Virus record (IMG/VR): IMGVR_UViG_3300035698_018280
Span: 62,001-126,000 of that record
Length of the DNA: 64,000 bases
Source of the DNA: a virus
Direction: 5' to 3' (one strand)
The position numbers and the translations under genes were made by a program. The notes below the pieces were generated by a model that worked only from the letters and a program-made list of their open reading frames with translations, had not been told where the DNA came from and did not search any database. Positions 7,683-19,300 of this stretch are shown in pieces (within the stretch, counting starts at the first letter, position 1; the number at the start of each line of letters is the position of its first letter).

Positions 7683-8424
7683 TGCAATTCTCCTTTGCCC
7701 AGTTATATAGCTCAATATCATATCTATTAAAATCTTCTAATAAATCATTGACTTTTTTACTGTAATCTTCTGGATTGCGAGATAAATGACTTTTAGTGAT
7801 GCCGCAAAAATAATCTGAATCAGGAATTCTAACTTTATCACCGAACTTTTCACCTACAGTAATTTCTCCAAAATCATCAAGCGAATCCGTATATCCTATC
7901 TTTATGTTTTGAAGATTGATTTTAGCCCTTTCATAAGCTTCATCCATTGGATATCCTTCTCTCCAACACCCTGCGCCGAATGGCTCTCTTATAGCTTTAT
8001 TCTCCATGAAATCATTAACATAAATATCTGGAAGAACACCGCTAAGTTGTCTTGTTAGAAAATTGAAGTTCTTATTTAATTCTCTATAGCGATCAAGCTG
8101 TTTTATAATAGATTCTTCGCTACAGGATTCTTTGGTCTTAAAATATCTTTTGTTATAGAATGCTAAAATAGATAGCATTCGTATTTTAGGTTCCCTCAAA
8201 ATTGTGTAATATGAAGCATCTAAGCCAAAACATTCGTGAAATCCATACGGAAGATGACCATGTATCCAACAATCATCAACAACATCTAAAGGCATACCTT
8301 TTGCTTTTCTCCATGCATATTTACGAAAAGTAACCGGAACTAATGTCTTGTTATGATCCAGTAACAGATTTATAAACGAATGACCACCTGTCTTCGGTAT
8401 ATGTAGGAATATATTAACTTTCAT
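7669..8424 (-). CDS. Sulfotransferase, heparan-sulfate 2-O-type (Sulfotransfer_2-like)
   Basis: Predicted to move a sulfuryl group from PAPS to a sugar hydroxyl. The 5'-phosphosulfate loop HIPKTGGHS lies at residues 8-16. IHGH (H55, H57) matches the catalytic His pair of heparan/uronosyl 2-O-sulfotransferases. LREPKIRMLS (about 74-83) matches the 3'-phosphate-binding strand-helix motif. The length of 251 aa is short for the family, so it is close to the minimal domain, with no membrane anchor. The start is uncertain: ATGs at 8424, 8433 and 8454 are in frame and none has a strong Shine-Dalgarno; I prefer 8424, at the start of the conserved fold. It lies between GT4 and GT2 genes, which implies a sulfated glycan product. 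The acceptor is unknown. Confidence 0.85.
   Translation of the reverse strand: MKVNIFLHIPKTGGHSFINLLLDHNKTLVPVTFRKYAWRKAKGMPLDVVDDCWIHGHLPYGFHECFGLDASYYTILREPKIRMLSILAFYNKRYFKTKESCSEESIIKQLDRYRELNKNFNFLTRQLSGVLPDIYVNDFMENKAIREPFGAGCWREGYPMDEAYERAKINLQNIKIGYTDSLDDFGEITVGEKFGDKVRIPDSDYFCGITKSHLSRNPEDYSKKVNDLLEDFNRYDIELYNWAKENCSAIS
7690..7696 (-). promoter_or_regulatory. Ribosome binding site fixing a GTG start (GT2)
   Basis: AAAGGAG lies seven bases before the GTG at 7682 and decides that start over the longer frame, which would begin at 7721. It lies inside the end of the sulfotransferase gene. Confidence 0.8.
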
Positions 8425-9538
8425 TATTGGCATGTTCTGCTGTGAAGACTTCATGATATTTTTTACTTATATTATTCCAGTCAAATTCCTTGAGAATCTG
8501 CTGATATCCATCTTCTGCTTTTTCTTTACGAAGTTTTTCGCTTGACAACAACTCATCTAAATGCTGAGCAAAACTCTCATGCATAACGCTGTTATACAAC
8601 CATCGACCGCCTGATTTCTTCGCCCCATTAACTATAAAGCCTCCGTCTAATTGATCCATGTTGCCAACATTCAATGAAACCCATGGCAGCTTACTCGCCA
8701 TAGCTTCAAGAGCAACAAGCGGCGCAACCTCAACCTGAGAAGGAAATGCAAAGATATCCGCATCTAAAAACGCCTGAATTGTGTCATCGCGAGGAATATC
8801 AATCAAAAGCTTACTATCAAAGCTGGCTTTCTTCAATGCTTCTTTATGGCGATGCCTCATAACATTTGCTGGTTGAAAATTAACACTGGTGCAAATAAAA
8901 ACTGCTACAAAGTCTTTGCCTCTAGCTCTAAGCTTTTTAAGAACATGCATTAGATGTTCTTGGCCTTTTCCTGGGAAGAAATTAGAAACGCACAAAATCA
9001 TTGGTTTATCAGGAATACGGTACTTCTTTCTAAATGAAAATCCCTTATCCTGAAACTCTGTCAAATCAATAGCATTAGGAATAACATTGACCTCAGCACC
9101 CATCGCTCGGCATGTCTGATAATCTAGGTAATTGTTTGAATGGGTTATTATCGAGAAGTGTTTATGATTTCTGCGAAAAACTCTACCTACATCTCCGTGG
9201 CTGCGCATAAAATTCATGCCAACCATCGCTATGCTCTTCGAGCAATTAATCTTATCGGCTCGACGAATGGTTGTCTCCCATTGCATAAATGAATCGCTAT
9301 AAACCATATAATGATCTGGTTTTAGACCATTTATCTGCCTTATATAAGCATCTGGGTCTCGATTGACAGGATGTATTTTGACGCCATTATGCTCTATAGT
9401 TTTATTGGCAAAGTGAGTCAAGACATGGCAATCCATGCCAAAATCTTTTGTCATAGATTCTGTTATCTGTTGAACTACTTTTTCCGATCCGCCTATATGA
9501 TGCGGAGCCGAATGATTAACGCCTATTACAAGTCGCAT
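8414..9538 (-). CDS. Family 4 glycosyltransferase
   Basis: A 374-aa retaining glycosyltransferase of GT-B fold. The N-terminal acceptor domain starts MRLVIGVNHSAPHHIGGSEK, with the typical glycine loop GGSE at 16-19. The C-terminal donor domain shows CVSNFFPGKGQEHL (about 185-200) and the donor-binding pair in EVAPLVALE (about 272-280, the E-x7-E motif). Both glutamates are present, so it should be active. The ATG at 9538 follows an AAGG about 10 bases upstream. It overlaps the sulfotransferase by 11 bases and follows the GT2 gene after 24 bases. The donor sugar cannot be deduced. It is probably one of the enzymes building the same glycan as its neighbours. Confidence 0.88.
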   Translation of the reverse strand: MRLVIGVNHSAPHHIGGSEKVVQQITESMTKDFGMDCHVLTHFANKTIEHNGVKIHPVNRDPDAYIRQINGLKPDHYMVYSDSFMQWETTIRRADKINCSKSIAMVGMNFMRSHGDVGRVFRRNHKHFSIITHSNNYLDYQTCRAMGAEVNVIPNAIDLTEFQDKGFSFRKKYRIPDKPMILCVSNFFPGKGQEHLMHVLKKLRARGKDFVAVFICTSVNFQPANVMRHRHKEALKKASFDSKLLIDIPRDDTIQAFLDADIFAFPSQVEVAPLVALEAMASKLPWVSLNVGNMDQLDGGFIVNGAKKSGGRWLYNSVMHESFAQHLDELLSSEKLRKEKAEDGYQQILKEFDWNNISKKYHEVFTAEHANNES

Positions 9539-9562
9539 ATGTTCTTCGCCTTTTCAAATCTT

Positions 9563-10300
9563 TTATTGCAAGACGGGTACAGGATGCTGCCTCATTGGTC
9601 GAACCTTTTTACCTCGCCACTTCTCAAGAAACTTCGTTCTACTACGCTTAAACAATTCGAGACGACGAGGATTTTTTCCTAAAGTCTGATGCGGCAAATG
9701 AATAACTCTCGCTTTATAATTCCAACATAATTTATAGCCAGCATCCATCGCTCTGAAACAAAAATCAGGATCTTCATAGTAACAAGGATTAAATCGTTTA
9801 TCAAACATCCCTAGCTTGATAGGGATTTCGCCCTTCATCAACATGCCTCCACATCCGACATATGTCCAGGGTTCATTGGGCCTCTTACATTGGTGAACCG
9901 GAATAAAATCATTACTCATTAACCAGGCTTCTACTCCTACAACATCTGCATTTGATTGTTCTAGAACATCATGATGGTGCTGAAGCCAGTCAGATTGTAC
10001 ATACTGATCATTATCTAAAAAGTTAATATATTCAGGCCTATCAGCTAGAGATTGATAAATATTAAAACCATGATTTCGACCGCCTATAACTCCTAAATTA
10101 TTGTCATTGCAGGCTAAAGTAATATCGTCTCGCTCAGAAGCAAGATCACCGAGATATTCAACGGAACCATCTGTGGAACCATTATCAATCATAATAACAT
10201 GAAAATTTTCTGTATGGGCAAAAAGATGAGTGAAGAACTTTTTTGTTACTTCAAGCCCATTATAGTTCAGTACAACGATAGCGGTTTTGGGATGGCTCAT
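9563..10300 (-). CDS. Family 2 glycosyltransferase, rhamnosyltransferase-like
   Basis: A 245-aa GT-A fold enzyme. The start MSHPKTAIVVLNYNG is the typical first strand of WbbL-like rhamnosyl- and related transferases. DNGSTDGS (39-46), the metal-binding DND (96-98) and YYEDPDFCFRA (174-184, holding the likely catalytic Asp/Glu) are all present. It ends in a basic tail with WRGKKVRPMRQHP. AGGA lies close before the ATG at 10300. It is the first gene after the 9.8-kb adhesin gene, only 14 bases away, and opens the glycan-modification group. The rhamnose donor is suggested only by family resemblance. Confidence 0.88.
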   Translation of the reverse strand: MSHPKTAIVVLNYNGLEVTKKFFTHLFAHTENFHVIMIDNGSTDGSVEYLGDLASERDDITLACNDNNLGVIGGRNHGFNIYQSLADRPEYINFLDNDQYVQSDWLQHHHDVLEQSNADVVGVEAWLMSNDFIPVHQCKRPNEPWTYVGCGGMLMKGEIPIKLGMFDKRFNPCYYEDPDFCFRAMDAGYKLCWNYKARVIHLPHQTLGKNPRRLELFKRSRTKFLEKWRGKKVRPMRQHPVPVLQ

Positions 10301-10314
10301 ATCATCCTATCGTC

Positions 10315-13300
10315 TTATTGGACTGTTGCGGTATTACTTCTTACAGTTATCCCAACTGAAACGCCATCAAACGGTATAACTTCCGCATACCATAGATCGC
10401 CGCTAGCAGTCAATAAATTAGAAACAAGCGACTGATTTGCTACCGAAGCAACTTCTTCAAATAAATCTGCGCCTGATGATTTACGGAACCAACGAATTGA
10501 ACTTTCGTCAGATTGTTCGGTATTTCCCGTGTCAATGTCTTGATCAAAGAACGACCATACAACCGTTAGGTTAGAATTTGAAGTTGGATTTTCAGGTTCA
10601 ACAATAACATTAGTAACAACCGGAGGAGCATTTTGAACAGTAACTACAGGACTCGTTACTGGATCTCCAATAGTGTTACCAGTTGCAGGTCGAACTTCAA
10701 CCTGAATATCATTTCCAATGATTAGAGCAACTACGCTAGTTGATGTTTGTAATTCACCTGGTATAAGTTCATTGTTGTTGAATCCGTTTGTGTTTCCATT
10801 TAGGTTTCCTCGCTTAAACTCAACGCCATTGATATACCAAATGATAGTAGAAACATCTTCTCCTCCATCATCAAAGAAATCGAAATCAGCGAAAGCTATT
10901 GTAGCTGTTGTAACTTCAGTTTGAACTACGCCGCTCGAAGTTCTTCCATTGACAAGAAGAGTTGTAATGAACGGAGGAGCGGCCTCAACTGTAACGGATG
11001 AAGAACGAACAAGAGTTCCAAGAACTTTACCATCGCTCGGTTTAACCGTAAAGTAAATGATGTCACCAACATTCAACAAACTTTCATTTCGTTCACGAGC
11101 AAATTGCTCAGCAGTTGTGCTAGAAGGAACATCCTCTGGCTGAAAACTAAAGCCAAAGGTCCATAGGGGGTCTGCGAAATTAGTAATATCATTCCATTCT
11201 CGTAATCCTCTTAAAAACTCTATTTCAACTCCATTGACATACCATCGTATATCTGTTTTATCAAGATCTTCTATATCTAGATTGAGATCAAAGAACCTAT
11301 AACTTGCAGAAATCTTGTTATAGATAGTCGGAATAGTCGGGAATATTTTAAGATCCAATGCTTCTGGTGGCCGCTCGGCCAATGGCGGCGGCAAGAAAAC
11401 GTTGCTGTTAAAGAAGTAACCAACGCCCTCAATAGCAATAGGATCTGTAGCAAACTTGTTCGTTATTTTTAGACCTATTCTTAATTTTCCAGCATTCTCA
11501 ACGTCTATTATAAACGAGTCAACCTGTTTTGTTTTGAAGACAATCAGTCCATTGCGAGGATAAGATTTGTAATCAGTTTCCTCAATGATGGTCTTATCAG
11601 TTTTCTTAACAACAACTCTGGAAGTTGGGTTCCAGCGTCCATACTTAGCCGAGAAAACAAAGCCATCAATGTTCTCCAGCGGCTCATTGAGAGCATCGTC
11701 AGTTTGTTGTGTTCGAATAGGCAGGTATATCTTTCCATACCTGTCAGCGGCGGGTTGAGATCCGCTCTGGTAGTCATCCCAATTATAAGAATCGCTTGTT
11801 GCTGCTCCTACTTCAATAAAGCTATTAGGTGGAGTATTCGCTCTGATAGCGACAGCGATCTGTTGAGCGCTGAACTCCGGAGTATCACAATCAATATAAA
11901 CAAAACTGTCCTTTGGAACGCTATAGTTGATATTTATATCTGTCAGCGCAGGGATACCTGGCGTAGCAACATCTTCATACACTTCTTCAACGGAAGCGCT
12001 AAGACCGCTCAAGATAGTTGCTCGGAATCTAAAGTAGCGACCGTTAAGTCTGAAGAACTCGACTTCTGCATCAGGATTGAATTTATCACTAAATTCCCCG
12101 AAGTTAAAACCATCATCGCTTGCTGAGACTTGCCAGTTACCGTCTGTGTTATCAAATAAATCGTAATCAAGAGAGATGCTATGAACAACAGCGTTTACGC
12201 CAAGGTCAATAGTCCTTTCATAAACTCCGTAGCCAATAGAACCAGCAACTCTTCCTAACGTATTATTTAGAATTTCATCAAGGAAAGCAGCATCAAGAAC
12301 AGTCTGCGATTGACCGCCTGTAGTCCTTGCTATTTCTTCAAGCGAGTCTGTATCTGTACGAGAAACAAGCGCTGATAATGTAACTGGGAATACGATCGAG
12401 AAGTTATTGATAACAACTGGCGTCTGCCCAAAACCATCAATAGCCTGAATATCTTCAATCGCTTCGGCCTGAGTAGCAAACGATAGATTTTCTTCATTGT
12501 CAGTATGCGAGTAGATTGTTTTCGCTCGACCATCTGCATTATCATTAAGCAGATCTTCTGTTATTTCAGTTAATCCATCAAAATACGGAGACGCTCCAAA
12601 AGGTATAGCATTATCTAAGCGAGCAATGACGTTAAGAGCTTCTGACGCTGTTCCTACATTACCGCTTAGGTGGCGAACTATTTGAGGAATCCATTCAATG
12701 TCCGAAAAATATTGAATAGATGGGCTCTGAAGCTGAGACGTTTGTGAAGGGTTGATATTGAATATCAAGCTACTGTCATCCAGCCCGTCATCAATAGGTT
12801 GATCTGGATTGCTGCTGCTGTCATCATCGCCAGGATCGTCATCATCGCCTGGAAGATCCTTGCTAGCAGAATATTCTCGGCAACCTTCAAACTCGACGAT
12901 ATCGACACCGCCCCCATCATCTCCGCTATCGCCATCGTCTCCCGTATCCCCGTCATCATCGTCGCCATCGTCGCCCGTATCGTCGTCTGGATCTTCAACT
13001 ATATCAGGATCTTCATTGTCCTCAATATCAACTACGGTCTGTCCGTAGAAAAAATCATCAACAACAGTAATCTGAATTCTAATCTTATATGGCCTACGAG
13101 TTGTCCCTTCCTTGATAAGTAAGATATCATCCTGCCCGCCCTGTCCTTCGCCTGTAACTGTTTCTGAAATTCCAAGCTTGTTTTTAATATCATCAATCTT
13201 TCGAAGAATATCATCAGCCCTTGGCAACATTGTTGTTGTACCAAATCCGCTCGATATTTCAAAATCATTACTACTAAATACAACAGGGTAAACAAACGCT

Positions 13301-16300
13301 TGTCGGGAAATAGTATCAGATGCCGACTGCTGTCCCTGGTCGCTGCCGCTAGAAGATTCCTCTGAACCTTCGTCTGTGTTATCTTCGTTACCTGGAAACA
13401 GCAAAAATCCTCGAACTAAAATCCTGATGTCCTTCGGAGGAATTTCGCCAGCATCATCTTTGAGTTCAATGTCTATTGCAACAGACTGACGGCCATCGAG
13501 CCTAGCATTAGCTGGCTCTGCCTTAGCGAGGATCTGAAGGAATCCAGGAGGACGACCGCTTGTTATTCCGCCAGCTACATAGATGAACTGATCGCCGTCT
13601 GACGCAATCCCAAACGATTGTCGTCCAACCGGGTTCTCTGTTAGATTTTGTAAAGATAGTCTAGGGACTGTTCCGCTTTCACCAATAAGTTCAAATCTTC
13701 TTAATGTAGGTGATTTTTTATTAGCGCCTCCGAGGAAGTAAACTCCTTCATATGCTCCAGTTTCAATAGCTGCTGTGCCGCCCTTGTATCTAGGATGAGG
13801 AATATCTCCAAACGAATTATCGTGAACCGTAATAGAGTTTGGATGTAACGGATCAAAAGAAACCGTATCTGTAGGGAATTCAAGTTCCTGATTCTCCCCT
13901 GATCCAATCAATATGGCTCCGCCAAGAATAACTATCGACGGCGTAGATACTGCAAAGTCATCAATAAAAACAAACGGAGATATACGATGATACAATTCAT
14001 AGTCCTGATCAACAAACGAATCGGAATACGTCCAGCTATCTGTCATAATATCATATATCAAAATACGATCATTGAAAAATCTAATTCCTCCCTGACTATC
14101 GATTTCAGTTAAACCTCCGACAATATAAATAGAATCTCCATACTTGACAGCAGAGCTAAGAGCGGTTCCATATTCTGTGCCCGAAATCTCTGGCATTGAA
14201 GAACCGACAGTCCATGTATCAGTAAAGACATCGTAAATTTCTAACTTATTAGAAACATGTAGATCTCCATTTTCTGAAGACAAACCTCCAAAGACATATA
14301 TCTTGCCAGCATCTTCAACAGCTACATGATGCATACGAGGATTTGGAATTGGGGCAAACTCGGTCCATTCATCTGTATCAATAAGATACTGTTCATTACG
14401 TCCAGAGATGCTAGTCCCATTAACCCCTCCGATCGCATATGTAGCATAGCCATAAGGCGTTATTGTATAACTGAGAGAAAGGGCTCCTCTCGGGAAGTTC
14501 ATAGCAGCCTTGTCTTCCCAAGCATCAGTTGATGCATCATAAATGCTCATCTTTGCATCAAAGACGTTATTTACAATTCCTTTTTCATCCGTATCATCGT
14601 CGTCAGTATCTTGATCCTGCTGCTCGGAATCATAAACAATAGTCAAACAAGTGGTCATATTTCGTTCAACATCGCCCCTCTTATCATATTGAGTTTTTGC
14701 TTGAACCTGTGCACTAAAGCTTTCAACAGGGTTCAATGGCAATATAGTAAAGGACGCATAGGATTTGACACCTCCGCCAAGAAACTCATCCTCCTGTTGG
14801 AATGTAAAGACAACTGATTCAGTGACTACAACCTTAGATGGATTTTCTCCTGCGATAGTTAAGAAGACAGGAGTTCCGTTTGGAACTGGCTTGCCAGAAA
14901 ATGAAACCTCAAGAATAAACGTATGTCGAGATTGTCCATCAACTAGCAAATCTTCTATAGGCTCATTATCTCTACGAACATCAACAATGCGGATTTTGAG
15001 AGGTTCTTTTAATCGAAGGACTGTTGGTGGGATTCCGTTTTCGTAGCCGCCGCCGCCGTTAAGAAAGCGAGTCTCTCCATCAAGAATAACTGTTGTTCTT
15101 CCTATTATCGATCTATCAAAAGGTTCTTCTTTCAATCCTCCAGGAAGTTCTATTGCAGAACAAATATTACTTAATGAACCGGGTGAATCGGTATTATCGT
15201 TCTTCTGCGGCGGGCCAATAAATCTATTTATTCTTAGATAGACATCAGTTGTATCATTCTCTTCTGATAATGGAAGAGATACGAACGCAGTCTCTTTATT
15301 AGCATCTAAGAAAACGAATTCATCAAGATAAGGATCTAATTCAATTGAAAGATCTTCTCCATAAAGTATTTCAAACGCATCGCCTGTTTCTATTTCAATA
15401 AGCTGTCCAAAGTTCAAAATAAACAACGTTCCGCTAAATGCGCTCGCGCACGATCTAAACTCAGTTGAAAATGGAATCGATGCAGTATTGGGGTCTCTAG
15501 CAATCTTTAGATTTTCAAAATCATATCCATCGGCCCACATTTCATTAATGAGACGACGAAAACTCATATGGAAACGAGAGCCAAAACTGCCAGGAACAGC
15601 CTGCGGATACAGAGTTAAAGGCCTTTCCTCAAAAGCATTCAATCCGTCATAAGTTATAGATGCTTTGAGAGCATACATTTCAGGGACGAGAGCAGGACCA
15701 CCTCTTTCTGGTCCCAAATCAACAACTGTCCATGTAACCCCGCAAGCAGGACCAAAGAAAATCTTTCGGGCAGTATTATTTCGAATGAATGAAAATACTC
15801 CTGATGCAATCGGTACATTATCAAGAGAATAAAATGGTCTATCTCGACCACCAAGACCTTTCTGCAGGTTCCATTTACAAATCTCATTATCAGGAATACG
15901 AGTTTTACGAGGATTTCTTGAATCAGGACTATCTGGATCGATCAAGTAACAATGAGCAAATTCCTCAACAATATCAATACAGTCTGGATCGGGGGCGCTA
16001 ACAGTAAGCTCGACTCGCAAGATATTTTCGAATGCTATGTAAAGGCTTTTACGACCAACAAATCCGTTGAATGTAGCTTGAGCAAACAGCATAACTCCCT
16101 GCGGCCTATTGGGAGCCAACAATGGTATATCTGCAAAACTAATCTCTGTAAGATTACCTTCCCCGTCGTCCTCAAGCCCAAGACTCAGGTCCAAAGTTGT
16201 TGACGGAGGAAGAACTTCACGGCTCTTACGGTCAGAGAATCCTGGATCAAATGGTACTGGCGGATCAGCATCAGGATCATCGCAAATTGGATCTGAAGCC

Positions 16301-19300
16301 TCATGAACAGCAACAAAAGCTCGACCGCCAATTCTTACTGGCTCATCTCTGTACTGTACTTTTATTCTAGCTACAAACGGAGTTGTTTTACGAATATATG
16401 TTCCATCAAAGTCTTTCTCGTGATTAGGATTAAATCCGGTGCCGCCAGAAGCAATAAAATCAACATCAAACAATGGAACTTCTTGCTTACAAAGATGAGT
16501 AATACGATCTCTACCAAAGTTGATAAGTTCCATCTTAAACGGATTTTTCATCGTTATAGAAATAGGTAGCGATGTAAAACGAAACGCATCTTTACCTGGA
16601 TCTTCTTTATCAGGTACAGAAAAAATAATCTTGATCGAAAGAGACAATGTACTGATAGCAGATATAATATTGAAATCAGGGGCCATGCGAACAATGCCCT
16701 TAAGAATTCCGTTGCCTTGCGGAGTAGATGATAAAATAAACGTCTCTTCAGGCGTTGGTCTGAATGAAGAGCGATCAATCGTCTCGCCAAATACATCCTC
16801 TGCTAATTGAGACGAACTTGTTGATGCTATCGCCTCGAAACGAAGACGAGAATCATCTGCCAGAGGCGCTCCAAACTCATCTGTTATCTGCGCAAAAAGA
16901 GCTATTCGTTGATCGAACCATGCCTCGATGTTCTTCTGGAAGCGGATAGGCTGCTCCCATTGAAGACTAAGAGCATTCTCGTTTACCAATTCGTAGCGAA
17001 GCTTCCTTACCTCAAGAAGGGGTATACCAGTTTCATCAGCAGTCTCAAGAGGTATGCCTTGAAAATAGAATGGAATAGATTTATAGCCATACCTATCCGT
17101 AGAAACAATAGCATAAAAAGCAACAGTATTATTACTTATGTTTCGATGAACAAACTCAGTTTGACTATCTGTTCCAGAGAAAATACGTTCCGCATCGCTT
17201 GATACAATTCCATTATCATCAAAAACAGGTAATGAGTCTTCAGAGTAATATATTTCAGTCTGTGTATGCCTGTCGTCAGTGGCAGACAGGTTCCATTTAA
17301 TATAATTCTTTCTATTTCCAACTTGTTGTGTAACATTTGTTATTTGCAATAACGCCGGCGACGGAGGATCAATTGCATTAGCCCGGTCAGTGGCATTGGT
17401 TTGATCTTCAGTTGAAAAAGCTGGTATTGTTACTGACAAAACAGGAGAGTCAGCCCAGTTGCTATAGTTGCCAACCGTGTTGCGAGAAAATATTTTATAA
17501 TGGTAAACTCTGCCATGAACATAATCCTGTTGCAAACTGAAAACAAATGCGCCAGATGAAACAGTGTCATCGAATACGATAGTACCATCATTTTCATGGA
17601 ATGGTTCTAATCCATAACCATTGAATTCTCTAATTAGATCGCCGTTGTCATCGACTTCTCCAGTAAACGAGTAATCAACGCCGCCTGCAGCTTGTTTCTC
17701 AAGAATACGCACTCCGCCGCCTTCAAAATCAAAGTTATCAGGAACAGAGTAGTTTAGTAGCAATAACCTATCGCCGTTGTCATCGACTTTTTCTCGAAAA
17801 TCTTCCGGAAGAACAGCGGCAGCAGAAATGAACTCAGCAGATTTTACTTCATTATAAACAGCAACATCGGAAACTTTTCCAAATAACGATTGCGATAAAC
17901 TTCCATTATCAATCGATCCTACTTGAAACACCTTATTAGAAGTTCCATCTTCAAAAGGATTAAGATCGCCTGTCGGAACGGATGACGTTAGAACTTCTCC
18001 ATTCAGATAGAATAGAACCGTATCAGTATCGAAATCAACAGTAACAGCAATATGAATCCACTCATCATAAGGAATGGTTTCAGATGCTACTACAAGCTTT
18101 ATTGAAGGGAACTTCGTTGCTAATAAAATAGACTGACTTGAAGTAACGCTTATCCAGTATGAAACATCATTGGTAACAGTATCAAATCTGGAAAATAATG
18201 TAGATCCTCCAGCACTTTCCTGTATATAGAACCAGCCTGAAAATGTCATCTGGTTATTTACTAAATTGTTTTCATTATCATCTACGCTAAAACTATCTCT
18301 AACTGTATCAAACGTTTCGCCGCTCATTCTAGCGCCGCTACGACCGCTTGGAACATCTACAGGATTTAGCCAAATTGGATCAGAGTCATCTCCCGCCCAG
18401 GTTATATGTCTTTGATTCTGAGTAAAGTCATATGCAATTCCGCCTATTCCCTCATCAAAGTGCCAAAGACCAAGAGCATTATCTTCTACCAATGGACCGC
18501 TGCCCGTCATGATATTAGCAGTAAACTGACCTATGCCAGTTGGAATATCTCGAATTCGGGGAGTTGCTTGAACTTCAACCCCCTGGCTAAAAGTTCCATT
18601 TTCATCAAATGTGAAAACCTTATAGAATAGCTCGGTATCTTCGGCAAGATTATCATCAAAAGTTCGATCAAAAAATCCTTCTTGAACAATGTCCCCATCA
18701 ATAGCATTGGTTGGGAATCCCCCAGCTTTACGGACAATTCTAATGCCAGCATAACCGCTTTCTTGATCTGAAAAGAATGACGAAGCAACAGCGTCAGTAT
18801 CGCTTGTATCAATCGAATCATCTTCAACAACAGCAAAGAAATTAACCCTAATCGGAGTACCTTCAAATGAATAGACATTCCATTTGACATCGCCAGGATA
18901 AGTAGAGTCCACCCTATTGATCATGCGACGACTTAGTTCAAGCCTAGTGTTCTCGCTATCATTCCAAGACATCGAACCGCTCTGATCGACAAGCAAACTG
19001 ACAACTCGATCTGGAAGATTGAGTTCAACTTTTTCTTCGCCATTATCATCATTTGGAACAACGCTAGTATTTAATAATACAGGATCTCCTAATGGATCAT
19101 CAAAATCATTAACGATAAGCGTCTGCGCTTCGGAAGGAGGCGTATTTATTTTGCAATCAGCAACGTCAAAAGAATCTCGGAATGACCACGCTTGTATAGC
19201 CAAGCTGTCGTTACTAACAAGAGTCCAAAGGCCAGTATCAGGATCAAACGTAACTGTAGGAGTCAAAAAAGTAGTTGGCTCATAAGGATCAAGATCAGCT

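Noticed and set aside
12810-13020. Repetitive GAC/GAT-rich stretch, considered as an RTX-type calcium-binding repeat or tandem repeat array
   Set aside because: The residues are irregular Asp/Gly runs without the nine-residue RTX period. A flexible acidic linker explains it.
17641-17789. 17-base direct repeat (17641-17657 and 17773-17789) in the 3264-aa gene
   Set aside because: Both copies encode VDDNGD turns in neighbouring modules. It is too short and isolated to be a mobile or regulatory repeat.
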